Made by a program: the position numbers and the translations under genes. A DNA stretch of 48,074 nucleotides, from positions 1 to 48,074 of the forward strand of contig CAKSQZ010000013.1 of NCBI GenBank assembly GCA_934486895.1. The letters run 5' to 3'. The DNA is from an uncultured Eubacteriales bacterium (GTDB lineage: Bacteria; Bacillota; Clostridia; Oscillospirales; Acutalibacteraceae). Shown piece after piece: positions 7,732-15,810 of the stretch. Every line of letters begins with the position of its first letter. Positions within the stretch are counted from its first letter, which is position 1. Below the pieces are notes generated by a model. That model worked only from the letters and a program-made list of their open reading frames with translations. It was not told the DNA's origin and did not search any database.

Positions 7732-9225
7732 CTATTTTGAGAGGAGAGTTTTGATCGGAGTGATATCGAGCATATCGGCGGTCTGTAAAAATCCGAACAA
7801 TTCGTTTGCGATTTTTAAAACACCGCCATTTACATCGCTTTCGATATTCAGCGGCATGATCGGGTCATGCACCGAAAGCCGCAGTAAAAACCAGCCGTGT
7901 CCGAACGAAACGCGCAGACCCTCGCGGTTATCAGGCGCAATATCCCAGCCGTGCTTTTCGGCATAATCCGAAAGCGCCGAAATAACGCTCTCGCCGTAGG
8001 CTCTGAAATCGTCCGCCTTGATCTTAAAACGAAGCTCCGATGTCTCGATCGGTTCTTTAAGCGCCGCAGTCAACTGTTCGATCGAACCGCCGCTTTTGCG
8101 AAGATTGACCGCTTTGATAATTATTTTAGTCACAAGATACGCGCCGTCGTCAAGAAAATAGTTCTCGGAAAAAGCCGCATGGCCCGAAGTTTCGATAGCG
8201 AGCGGCGAATCGATACCCTCGCTATTCAGCCTTATCGATTCATCGATAACATTCTTATATCCTCTTTTAAAACGGTAATGCACACCGTGCAATTCGTTTT
8301 CGATAAAGTCTTTAAGACCGCTCGACGTGACCGAATCGGTAACGATCGTGCCGCCCTCGTGCCCTTCGAGCGCAATAGCCGCCGCGAGAGCGACCAAGCG
8401 ATTGCGGTTTATCTCGTTGCCGTGAGCGTCAACACAGCCGCCGCGATCGACATCTGTATCAAAAATGACGCCGAGATCCGAGCCCGACTGCAAAACAGCC
8501 TCGCAAATGCTCTGCATTGCCTGCTCGTTTTCGGGATTCGGAATATGATTCGGGAACATACCGTCCGGCTCGAGATAGCGCGAACCCGAAATGTCCGCCC
8601 CGAGCGGAGCAAGAACATCATAAGCATAAAATCCGCCTGCACCGTTGCCTGCGTCCACCGCGATCTTAAATCCGCTGAGCGGCTTATCTTCACCCGTGCC
8701 GTCGATAATAAGACGGCGCAGATGAGCGGCATAATCCGCCATGAAATCATATTTTCTGACACTGCCCTCGGCTGACGGCACAGCCTTATTTTCATTTGCC
8801 GCTTTAAGCACAGCCGAAATATCCGAGCCGCCGAGACCGCCCTCTTTGGTGAAAAACTTCAGTCCGTTGCGGTTAAACGGATGATGGCTCGCCGTGATCT
8901 GCACGGCGGCGTCTGTGTTCAGCATAACAGTAGTCATAAACATTGCCGGAGTGGACGCCATGGAGCAATCGATAACGCTGACGCCTTTTGATCTGAGCGT
9001 ATCGATAACACAGCCCTTAATGCGCTCGGCTGAAATTCTCGAATCGTGACCCACCGCAATAACAAGATCGGCGGCGTTTTTATTCGTCTTTTCGCAAAGC
9101 CGGTAAAGAAAAGCATCGGTTATAGTGCAGACGCACTCGTTTGTGAGCTGTATATGTTCGCCCTCTACACCCTCGACAGCGACTCCTCTTACATCTGTTC
9201 CGCTTTTAAGCTTTAAATAATCCAT
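7732..9225 (-). CDS. Phosphomannomutase/phosphoglucomutase family protein
   Basis: A 497-aa alpha-D-phosphohexomutase, interconverting hexose 1- and 6-phosphates for cell-surface sugar synthesis. Seen: substrate-entry motif AVGHDSR (about residue 57), phosphoserine loop TASHHP (111-116, Ser113; the commoner form is TASHNP), and metal-binding DTDVDRGG in domain 2. The C-terminal phosphate-binding motif is not RPSGTEP; a GWFLLRLSVHDP segment sits there instead, as in a divergent subfamily also known from plants. Whether it prefers mannose or glucose cannot be told. An AGGAGA ribosome binding site overlaps the end of trpS, 9 bp upstream, so it is the last gene of that operon. Confidence 0.87.
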   Translation of the reverse strand: MDYLKLKSGTDVRGVAVEGVEGEHIQLTNECVCTITDAFLYRLCEKTNKNAADLVIAVGHDSRISAERIKGCVIDTLRSKGVSVIDCSMASTPAMFMTTVMLNTDAAVQITASHHPFNRNGLKFFTKEGGLGGSDISAVLKAANENKAVPSAEGSVRKYDFMADYAAHLRRLIIDGTGEDKPLSGFKIAVDAGNGAGGFYAYDVLAPLGADISGSRYLEPDGMFPNHIPNPENEQAMQSICEAVLQSGSDLGVIFDTDVDRGGCVDAHGNEINRNRLVALAAAIALEGHEGGTIVTDSVTSSGLKDFIENELHGVHYRFKRGYKNVIDESIRLNSEGIDSPLAIETSGHAAFSENYFLDDGAYLVTKIIIKAVNLRKSGGSIEQLTAALKEPIETSELRFKIKADDFRAYGESVISALSDYAEKHGWDIAPDNREGLRVSFGHGWFLLRLSVHDPIMPLNIESDVNGGVLKIANELFGFLQTADMLDITPIKTLLSK

Positions 9226-9234
9226 TTTATCTCC

Positions 9235-10323
9235 TCACCGATTTGAATACTTATCCGACTGCGAGCGAATAAGCTCTTCGTCATCGAAATAGTTTATCTT
9301 CATTGCGGACTTAACTTGCGACAGTGTCTGAGCCGCAGTTTCTCTCGCCGATTCACTGCCCTTTTTGAGTATTTCGTAAACCGCCGGAATATCCTTTTCA
9401 AATTCCGCTCTGCGGGCACGGATAGGCTCGAGCACCTCCTGCATGACCGCATTCAAAAACTTCTTGACTTTAACATCGCCGAGTCCGCCTTTTGTATAGT
9501 GCGCCTTTAATTCATCGAGATTGTTATAGTCCGGCAGATACCTTTCAAAATGTTCATCGGTGCAGAACGCATCGAGATAAGTGAACACCGCATTGCCCTC
9601 AACATGGCCCGGGTCGCTCACCTGAAGATGAGTCGGATCGGTGTACATCGTCATGATTTTCTTGCGAACATCGTCGGGCGAGTCCGAAAGATAGATGCAG
9701 TTGCCGAGCGATTTCGACATTTTAGCCTTGCCGTCTGTTCCGGGCAGGCGCAGGCACGCCGCATTCTCCGGAAGCAGAACATCAGGCTCAACAAGAACCG
9801 GCGCATAGACCTGATTGAACTTGCGAACGATTTCTCTTGTCTGCTCGATCATCGGGAGCTGATCTTCGCCTACGGGAACAGTCGTCGCCTTGAAGGCTGT
9901 GATGTCCGCCGCCTGGCTTATCGGATATGTGAAAAATCCCACCGGAATACTCGCTTCAAAATTTCTCAGCTTGATCTCCGATTTAACAGTCGGGTTGCGC
10001 TGAAGTCTTGCCACTGTCACAAGGTCCATATAATAGAAAGTCAGCTCGCAAAGCTCGGAGATCTGCGACTGGATAAACAGCGTTGACTTGCTCGGATCGA
10101 GTCCGACCGATAAGTAGTCGAGTGCGACCTCGATAACATTCTGCCTGACCTTTTCGGGGTTTTCGATATTATCGGTGAGCGCCTGAGCGTCCGCTATCAT
10201 GATAAACGCGCGCTTATACTCGCCCGATTCCTGCAAAATTACCCTGCGTCTGAGAGAGCCGACATAATGGCCCACATGGAGTTTGCCTGTCGGGCGGTCG
10301 CCTGTTAGAATGATCTTGTCCAT
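9235..10323 (-). CDS. trpS: Tryptophanyl-tRNA synthetase
   Basis: The 362-aa class I synthetase charges tRNA-Trp. The HIGH-type signature GDRPTGKLHVGHYVG lies at residues 8-22 and the KMSKS loop as AKMSKSLGN in the second half. The N-terminal TGDRPTGKLH form is typical of bacterial TrpRS and separates it from TyrRS. It is slightly longer than the usual 330-340 residues. The ATG is preceded by GAGGAAATGA. It lies between an aminotransferase and the hexomutase in a tight operon. No T-box leader was seen at the operon promoter. Confidence 0.94.
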   Translation of the reverse strand: MDKIILTGDRPTGKLHVGHYVGSLRRRVILQESGEYKRAFIMIADAQALTDNIENPEKVRQNVIEVALDYLSVGLDPSKSTLFIQSQISELCELTFYYMDLVTVARLQRNPTVKSEIKLRNFEASIPVGFFTYPISQAADITAFKATTVPVGEDQLPMIEQTREIVRKFNQVYAPVLVEPDVLLPENAACLRLPGTDGKAKMSKSLGNCIYLSDSPDDVRKKIMTMYTDPTHLQVSDPGHVEGNAVFTYLDAFCTDEHFERYLPDYNNLDELKAHYTKGGLGDVKVKKFLNAVMQEVLEPIRARRAEFEKDIPAVYEILKKGSESARETAAQTLSQVKSAMKINYFDDEELIRSQSDKYSNR

Positions 10324-10351
10324 TTCATTTCCTCACTTATTAATGTGTATT

Positions 10352-11536
10352 TTAAAGATTTTTTGAAAGCTCGCCGAGTGCGCGCATACCTTTTTCTATC
10401 TGCTCATCGGTCGGGGTGGAATAATTGAGACGAATGCTTGAGCAATTATCTTTTTCATCGACCAAAAACGCATTACCCGGAACGACTGCCGTTTTCCTCT
10501 CCAGCGCGTCCCGGCAAAACTGCATCATATCGGCGGTCTTTGGCAATGTGCACCACAAAAACAGTCCGCCGCTGACCTTTTCATAGGTTATCCTGCCGTC
10601 GAAAAGTTCATCGGCAAGGTTCATCATCAGCTTCGCTTTTTTGCGATATATCTTTCTTATTTTTTCGATATGCGACAGAAAATCGCATTCCGACATGAAT
10701 TTATAAGCGATCATCTGCGGCAGGATCGCTGTGTGGACATCGCTGACCTGCTTGCAGACAGTGAGCTTTGAAAGCAGTGTCGGATGAGCAACCGCATAGC
10801 CGACTCTGAGCCCCGGAGAGAGCACCTTTGAAAACGAGCCGACATAGATCACTCTGCCGTCAGAATCGAGCGATTTGATCGGCGGAATATACTCGCCCGC
10901 AAATCTCAGCTCGCCGTAGGGATCGTCCTCGATAATTATCGTGTCATACCGGCAGGCAAGTTCATACACTCTCTTTCGCTTTTCTGCCGACATTGTGATA
11001 CCCGACGGATTCTGAAAATTCGGGATAACATAGATAAACCGGACATTTTTGTTTGTTTTAAGCGCTGTTTCGAGCTTGTCGGTATCGATACCGTCGCTTT
11101 CCATAGGCACGCCGACAAGATTCAGCCGATACGAACGGAAAGCGTTGAGCGTGCCGATGAATGTCGGCGCCTCGCAGATAACGGTGTCGCCCTCGTTGCA
11201 CAGCGATTTCGCCGAAAGCTCCATAACCTGCTGCGCGCCCGCGGTGATTATCGTTTTGTTTTCCGTTGTGTCGATACCGTGGCGGCTCGACACATAATCG
11301 AGCACAGCGTGCCTGAGCGGCATATACCCCTCGGTTATCGAATATTGAAGCGCGGCGATCGGCTCGGTGTCCATTATCTGCGCTGTGATTCGGCGCACAT
11401 CGTCGATCGGGAAAGCCTCGGGCGCGGGGTTGCCTGCTGAAAACGGGATCACATCGGGATCGCTCGAATATTTAAGGATCTCTCTTATAACGCTGGGCTT
11501 TAGAGAGCCGACTCTGTCTGAAAAACAATAGTCCAT
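10352..11536 (-). CDS. PLP-dependent aminotransferase (2-aminoadipate/MocR-like group)
   Basis: A 394-aa fold-type I aminotransferase. The PLP-binding Lys is in the SFSKVLSPGLRVGY block, and upstream are VIPNFQNPSG and IIEDDPYGELRF, where the Asn and Asp contact the cofactor. This pattern matches the LysN/2-aminoadipate and multi-substrate aminotransferases. The natural substrate is unknown. The start ATG at 11536 follows AAGGAAG; a frame open 13 codons further up has no ribosome binding site and lies close to the promoter. It is the first gene of a three-gene minus-strand operon. Confidence 0.85.
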   Translation of the reverse strand: MDYCFSDRVGSLKPSVIREILKYSSDPDVIPFSAGNPAPEAFPIDDVRRITAQIMDTEPIAALQYSITEGYMPLRHAVLDYVSSRHGIDTTENKTIITAGAQQVMELSAKSLCNEGDTVICEAPTFIGTLNAFRSYRLNLVGVPMESDGIDTDKLETALKTNKNVRFIYVIPNFQNPSGITMSAEKRKRVYELACRYDTIIIEDDPYGELRFAGEYIPPIKSLDSDGRVIYVGSFSKVLSPGLRVGYAVAHPTLLSKLTVCKQVSDVHTAILPQMIAYKFMSECDFLSHIEKIRKIYRKKAKLMMNLADELFDGRITYEKVSGGLFLWCTLPKTADMMQFCRDALERKTAVVPGNAFLVDEKDNCSSIRLNYSTPTDEQIEKGMRALGELSKNL

Positions 11537-11585
11537 AAAAATCTTCCTTTTCTTTGATACCTCTAAATCAAACATCTACACTATG

Positions 11586-11614
11586 ATTATAATACATTCT
11601 ATCGCGGTTTGCAA
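11586..11614 (-). promoter_or_regulatory. Sigma-A-type promoter of the aminotransferase-trpS-hexomutase operon
   Basis: On the minus strand: TTGCAA (11614-11609), 17-bp spacer, TATAAT (11591-11586). The leader is about 43 nt. The same TTGCAA-17-TATAAT arrangement precedes pckG. Confidence 0.75.
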
Positions 11615-11625
11615 CGGTAAAATCC

Positions 11626-12558
11626 CTATTTGCCGACAGAGCATCCGATGTAATAATGCGATAAGATCTCATCATAGGAAAATCCCTGCCGCGCCATATA
11701 CTGCGCCCCTGCCTGGCTCATTCCGACCATATGGCCGTAGCCCTTGACGGTGATCACATATCCGCTGCTTTGCTTTTGTATGGTGAATGCCGCCGAACGA
11801 AGCGAAAAAGCGGATCTTATCTCACTGCCGCGGAGTGTTTTTCCGCAAAGGTTATAGCTTATGACAACTCCGCTGCCGCCTACCTTCGGTTCGGGGTCGA
11901 GCGTTACCGATTCCGCTTTGATACCGAGCGATCCGAGCTTTTTCAAAAAGTCGCTCTCGCTGAGGGTGACACTGCTTTGAAAGCCCTTTGATAAGCTGTC
12001 GCCGTCGCTTACGACCGACTGCAAATAAGCATAGTCGCCGCCCCAAACATTTTCGGCGCTTTCGGTCTTGCCGCTCGATATTGCGTGATACACCGCTTTT
12101 ATCGGCTCGCCGCCGTAGGTTATAACAACGCCGGCGGTTTGATCGACACATTCTTTGAGCTTTTTTTCGCAGGCGTCAAAGCTTTTGCCCCACTTTTTCC
12201 GCCTCGCGTCGCTGTCGAGATATCCCTGATCGCGGGATGGATCGTCGGAAATATCATAGCCGTTTTTTTGATTTTCCGCCCTGCGGTTTAAAAGAAGCGT
12301 TCTCGCCGCAGTCGCCTGTGCCTTGAGCGCTTCCTCGGGCGCGCTCGCCTCCATTTCGCAGGCGGCAACGCCGACAAGATATTCCGACATCGTTATTGTC
12401 TTGAGTTTATTCGATTCGTGCAGCAGCACCGTCACGGTGCCCGATTCGGCAATATCGCTTTGTGTTTCCGATCGGTCGGACGCGCTCGGCATAAGCGCGA
12501 GCAGCGGCACCGCCAGCATTATCAGCACGGCGGACAAAAGAAGTATGATCTTTTTCAA
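11626..12558 (-). CDS. spoIID: Stage II sporulation protein D (SpoIID)
   Basis: A 310-aa SpoIID/LytB protein, a membrane-anchored lytic transglycosylase that trims peptidoglycan during engulfment. One N-terminal membrane segment (ILLLSAVLIMLAVPLLAL) is followed by SEYLVGVAACEMEAS, containing the proposed catalytic Glu, KAQATAARTLLL, and the C-terminal GYGHMVGMSQAGAQYMA block typical of the family. The start is TTG at 12558 (then AAA AAG), behind a weak GGCAGAGA site; no better start exists upstream. It is the last gene of a cluster with an amidase and a GHL10-like protein. Confidence 0.9.
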   Translation of the reverse strand: MKKIILLLSAVLIMLAVPLLALMPSASDRSETQSDIAESGTVTVLLHESNKLKTITMSEYLVGVAACEMEASAPEEALKAQATAARTLLLNRRAENQKNGYDISDDPSRDQGYLDSDARRKKWGKSFDACEKKLKECVDQTAGVVITYGGEPIKAVYHAISSGKTESAENVWGGDYAYLQSVVSDGDSLSKGFQSSVTLSESDFLKKLGSLGIKAESVTLDPEPKVGGSGVVISYNLCGKTLRGSEIRSAFSLRSAAFTIQKQSSGYVITVKGYGHMVGMSQAGAQYMARQGFSYDEILSHYYIGCSVGK

Positions 12559-12599
12559 AAATCTCTGCCTTTCTTTTTGAATTTTCCGATCGACTTCTT

Positions 12600-14525
12600 T
12601 TATTTTGAAATGCTTTTTAAATATTCGATAATGCCCACAGCGGTGTTTTCGGCGAGCTTTTCATCGAAATCGCCGTCGCTGATCCTTGCGGCTTCATCGG
12701 CATTGCTCAGAAAACCGTTCTCTGTTAAAACAGCGGGACAATCGGTTATCCTTGTGACATAAAACGGGTAGTATTCGGTCTTGAGCGGCTTGAACTGCCT
12801 GCTCGAATAATCAAATATAGTCTTTGCGAGCGGCATTGAATAGGCGTTGTAATAGTAATCGGAGTAGCCTGCGGCTGCGGTGTTTTCCGATGAATTGCGA
12901 TGAACCGACACGAAAATGTCCGCCTTTGCCGCCCGAGCGATACTTGTTCGTTTTTCGAGCGTGAGATCGCTTTCATCTGTTCTTGTCATGACGACCCTCG
13001 CGCCGACCGCTTCGAGCTTTTGCCTTATTTTCTTTGCGAGCGAGAGATTTAAAACCGATTCCTTTATTTCTTCCTTGCCGTCAAGCGCGCCCGGGTCGCT
13101 TCCGCCGTGCCCCGCGTCCAGCACAATGACTGCATTTTTCAGCGAAACTCCGTAGTCATTGTCGGCGGATTCTAATTTCGGCGGCTCGTTGAAGGTGAAA
13201 ACAAGATTGTCGTTTTCGTATTCGGCGCTGTAACCGTAGAATGCGCCCGTTTCATTGAGCGTGAGCCTTAAAGCATAGCCGCCGCTTGTCTTTTCCCACC
13301 GTGCGCTTTCAAACACCGTGCTTTTTGAAACATCGGCTGTGCCGAGCGGTGCTGTCGATGAGCAGAAAACTATCCTCACCTGTGAGATCGTGCAGGCGCT
13401 CACTTCGCCGTTCGGTCTCGGATCGGTCTGCGACAGATCCTTGTATTCCTGCCCGAGCAGCTCCACTTTAAACGGCGCTTTGCACTCTCTGCCGATAAGC
13501 AGTCGGGTGTCGCCGCGGTCGGTCTGCTCGGTTCTCAGCACCGCCGCGACCGAAAACGACGGCAGCACGCCCTTTTCAACGCTGATGATCTCGCCTTTGC
13601 TGTCGTTCGACAGATAAAAGCTGCCGCCGCTCTTCAGCGTGCAGACATCGCCGCTGACGGTACATTCGTCCACAGTGCCCTGCGGCAGAGGATTTAAGTC
13701 GGGGCGGTACTTTCCGCCGTCTGAGGTCAGCGCGATCGGCTCTGCCGATTCGGTCACGACCGTTGCAATACTGACCTCGGGGGAAGTTTTATCGCTGATA
13801 TTAAGCGTTATCTTATCATCGCCGACCGCCGCTTCATACTCGCCCGATCGGACAGCGGAAATATCGGCGGTGTATCTCGAAACACTGTCGGGAATACAGT
13901 TTCGGTCGGTGGTCGAAAGCTTTATTTTTTCGCCGCCGATGACGGCTTTTTGCGAGCTTTGCGTCGAATAGACGATAAGCTCATCGGTCTGAGTTTCCTG
14001 TGTTTTTTGCGTCGCCTTGAACGACACTTCGGTTTTAACGCTGCGGCCGTTCTGCACCGTATCGCACGCGGAATACTTAACGCAAAGCGCAGAAAGCCGC
14101 TCATCGGAAGTACACAGCCGCACCGAAACATCATCGAATTTGCGTTCGGCGCGGGACACAAAGCTCAGCTTTTTATACATCATAAAATCGTCGAAGCTGT
14201 CCATTCCGCTTATCAAAAACTCTTCATAAAAGCCTTCCCCGCCGATACTGTCGAGATCGAGAGAAAGCTCATTTTCAAAGTGGCGTGCTCGGTTTATCTC
14301 ATCGTTCACTTGCCTGCTCGAAGAGCCTTTTATAATATTCACATTATTATTAAGTGCGTTGCCGCTTTCCTCGTAATCCGCGCTCACATATCGAAAAATA
14401 TCGGCGCATTTTAAATATTTATCGGAGTCATACTGCCGAAAGTCCGCCCCGACGACTGCCGCCGCCGCAGCTGCCGACAACAGCGCCGCCAGCATGACCG
14501 CTGTTAAAACGACTCTTTTTTTCAA
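12600..14525 (-). CDS. Secreted N-acetylmuramoyl-L-alanine amidase (Amidase_3)
   Basis: A 641-aa exported protein. Signal peptide or anchor at residues 1-25 (Ala-rich), then about 350 residues of unrecognised mostly beta sequence, a probable AMIN-like segment (about 380-455), and a C-terminal zinc amidase. The latter has LDAGHGGSDPG (zinc His), the EEIKES Glu, SVHRNSS (second zinc His) and LTENGFLSN (catalytic Glu). It should cut the bond between MurNAc and L-Ala. Start ATG at 14525 overlaps the stop of the upstream gene by 4 nt, so the two are coupled. With spoIID just downstream, a role in sporulation wall remodelling is a fair inference. It is not a SpoIIP by motif. Confidence 0.87.
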   Translation of the reverse strand: MKKRVVLTAVMLAALLSAAAAAAVVGADFRQYDSDKYLKCADIFRYVSADYEESGNALNNNVNIIKGSSSRQVNDEINRARHFENELSLDLDSIGGEGFYEEFLISGMDSFDDFMMYKKLSFVSRAERKFDDVSVRLCTSDERLSALCVKYSACDTVQNGRSVKTEVSFKATQKTQETQTDELIVYSTQSSQKAVIGGEKIKLSTTDRNCIPDSVSRYTADISAVRSGEYEAAVGDDKITLNISDKTSPEVSIATVVTESAEPIALTSDGGKYRPDLNPLPQGTVDECTVSGDVCTLKSGGSFYLSNDSKGEIISVEKGVLPSFSVAAVLRTEQTDRGDTRLLIGRECKAPFKVELLGQEYKDLSQTDPRPNGEVSACTISQVRIVFCSSTAPLGTADVSKSTVFESARWEKTSGGYALRLTLNETGAFYGYSAEYENDNLVFTFNEPPKLESADNDYGVSLKNAVIVLDAGHGGSDPGALDGKEEIKESVLNLSLAKKIRQKLEAVGARVVMTRTDESDLTLEKRTSIARAAKADIFVSVHRNSSENTAAAGYSDYYYNAYSMPLAKTIFDYSSRQFKPLKTEYYPFYVTRITDCPAVLTENGFLSNADEAARISDGDFDEKLAENTAVGIIEYLKSISK

Positions 14526-15712
14526 CCCATCAGCACCTTTTTAAGATTTTTTGTTTCCGCTTGTTTTGATATTAAGCTTCCTGCCGAGAAAACGGCAAAG
14601 CCGTCCGTCTTTTTCTCTCTTATCAGCCCGACTTGCCTTGCGATAATGTCGGTTTTGTCGCACCACTCGCGCGACTTTTGCGAGCCTATCGTCTGCTCCT
14701 CGCCCGATCGGTAAAGTCCGAGTCCTATCATCAGCCGAACTCCCGACCGCTTTATTTTCAGCCATTCATCTAGCATTTTATCAAACCGAAACCGTTCGGT
14801 CGGATATTCAAAGCCGAAATAGATCTGCGGCATGATATAGTCGATATATCCCTCATTATTGCACCATTTTGCGACATCGGCATAAAGTGTTTCGCGGTTT
14901 TTATCAATATCCGCCTGCGGACTTATCCCGAACAAAAGCGACTGCGATCTCTGCTTTACAATGCCGTACACCGCACTGACAAAGCTATCGACCGCCGCGC
15001 GGCGATAATCGGCAAGGGACAGCGCCGCATCCCCGGCGAGCGACTTATATTTATCATACTGCGCTTTATCGAAATCGCTGTCGGTCGTGGGGTAGAAATA
15101 ATCGTCGAAATGCACGCCTGCAATATCGTAGTTCGACACTATCTCGCGGACAGCGTCGAGCATGAGCTTTTGCGCGCTGAGAGCCGAGGGAATAAGGTAA
15201 ACGCCGCCGTCCGCCGCATGCGCCGCCGACTGACTCAGCATTTTAACGGCTATATCGTCCTTCTGCCAGTCGGCTGTCTCACGCTTGTCCGCCGAAATGC
15301 GAAACGGATTTATCCAAGCGTGGACGCTCATTTTATAAGACTTTGCGACCTTTATCACCACGCTGAGCGGATCATAAGAAAGGCTGCCGCCGCGCTTGCC
15401 TGCGACATATTTCGACATAGGCAGAAGCTTTGAATTATAATAAGCGTCGCAATGGCTTACAGTGTGGACGAAAACGGTGTTGAGTCCTGTGTCGGCGGCT
15501 TTTTTAACCAGCTTTTCAATGCCGTTTTCAAATCCCTTTTCGGACTTGTCCTCCATATCAAGCTCCAAATACGAAAGCCAGCAGGCTCTAATCTCGCCGC
15601 CGTGTGCCGCAGGGTAGTTTATAATATCCGTTACCGTGTCGGTTGCGGTGTCGGTGCCGCACGAACAAAGAAAGATCGCGGCGGCAATCAGCAAAACAAT
15701 CATCCTTTTCAT
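14522..15712 (-). CDS. GHL10-like (DUF187) glycosyl-hydrolase lipoprotein
   Basis: A 396-aa predicted lipoprotein: signal MKRMIVLLIAAAIFLCSC with the lipobox Cys at about residue 18. The body matches the glycosyl-hydrolase-like 10 family (YngK type): EIRACWLSYLEL, a TVFVHTVSHCDAYY strand, VHAWINPFR, AGVHFDDYFYP with paired Asp, and DYIMPQIYF. These are TIM-barrel signatures; the substrate is thought to be a wall or exopolysaccharide but is unproven. The ribosome binding site is AAAGGGGGC. It heads the amidase-spoIID operon. A possible sigma-E-like site lies upstream (15738-15766). Confidence 0.85.
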   Translation of the reverse strand: MKRMIVLLIAAAIFLCSCGTDTATDTVTDIINYPAAHGGEIRACWLSYLELDMEDKSEKGFENGIEKLVKKAADTGLNTVFVHTVSHCDAYYNSKLLPMSKYVAGKRGGSLSYDPLSVVIKVAKSYKMSVHAWINPFRISADKRETADWQKDDIAVKMLSQSAAHAADGGVYLIPSALSAQKLMLDAVREIVSNYDIAGVHFDDYFYPTTDSDFDKAQYDKYKSLAGDAALSLADYRRAAVDSFVSAVYGIVKQRSQSLLFGISPQADIDKNRETLYADVAKWCNNEGYIDYIMPQIYFGFEYPTERFRFDKMLDEWLKIKRSGVRLMIGLGLYRSGEEQTIGSQKSREWCDKTDIIARQVGLIREKKTDGFAVFSAGSLISKQAETKNLKKVLMG

Positions 15713-15737
15713 CGCACGGCGCCCCCTTTCTTTTTAA

Positions 15738-15766
15738 AATGTATTCGTGATTATCTCATTTAATGC
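15738..15766 (-). promoter_or_regulatory. Possible sigma-E-like promoter of the GHL10-amidase-spoIID cluster
   Basis: On the minus strand AATACATT (15745-15738) matches 7 of 8 positions of the B. subtilis sigma-E -10 consensus CATACAHT. GCATTAA (15766-15760), 14 bp upstream, matches 4 of 7 of KMATATT. No convincing sigma-A promoter was found in the gap. spoIID is a sigma-E gene in B. subtilis, which makes this plausible but not shown. Confidence 0.3.
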
Positions 15767-15769
15767 CAA

Positions 15770-15800
15770 AACCTCTGCGGGCAAATTGCACGCAGAGGTT
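15770..15800 (-). terminator. Terminator of the GH3 gene
   Basis: Perfect 10-bp stem AACCTCTGCG / CGCAGAGGTT around an 11-nt loop, 11 bp after the GH3 stop. On the minus strand it runs into TTTTGG, a short T tract. It separates the GH3 gene from the next minus-strand operon. Confidence 0.75.
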
Positions 15801-15810
15801 CGGATTTGTT

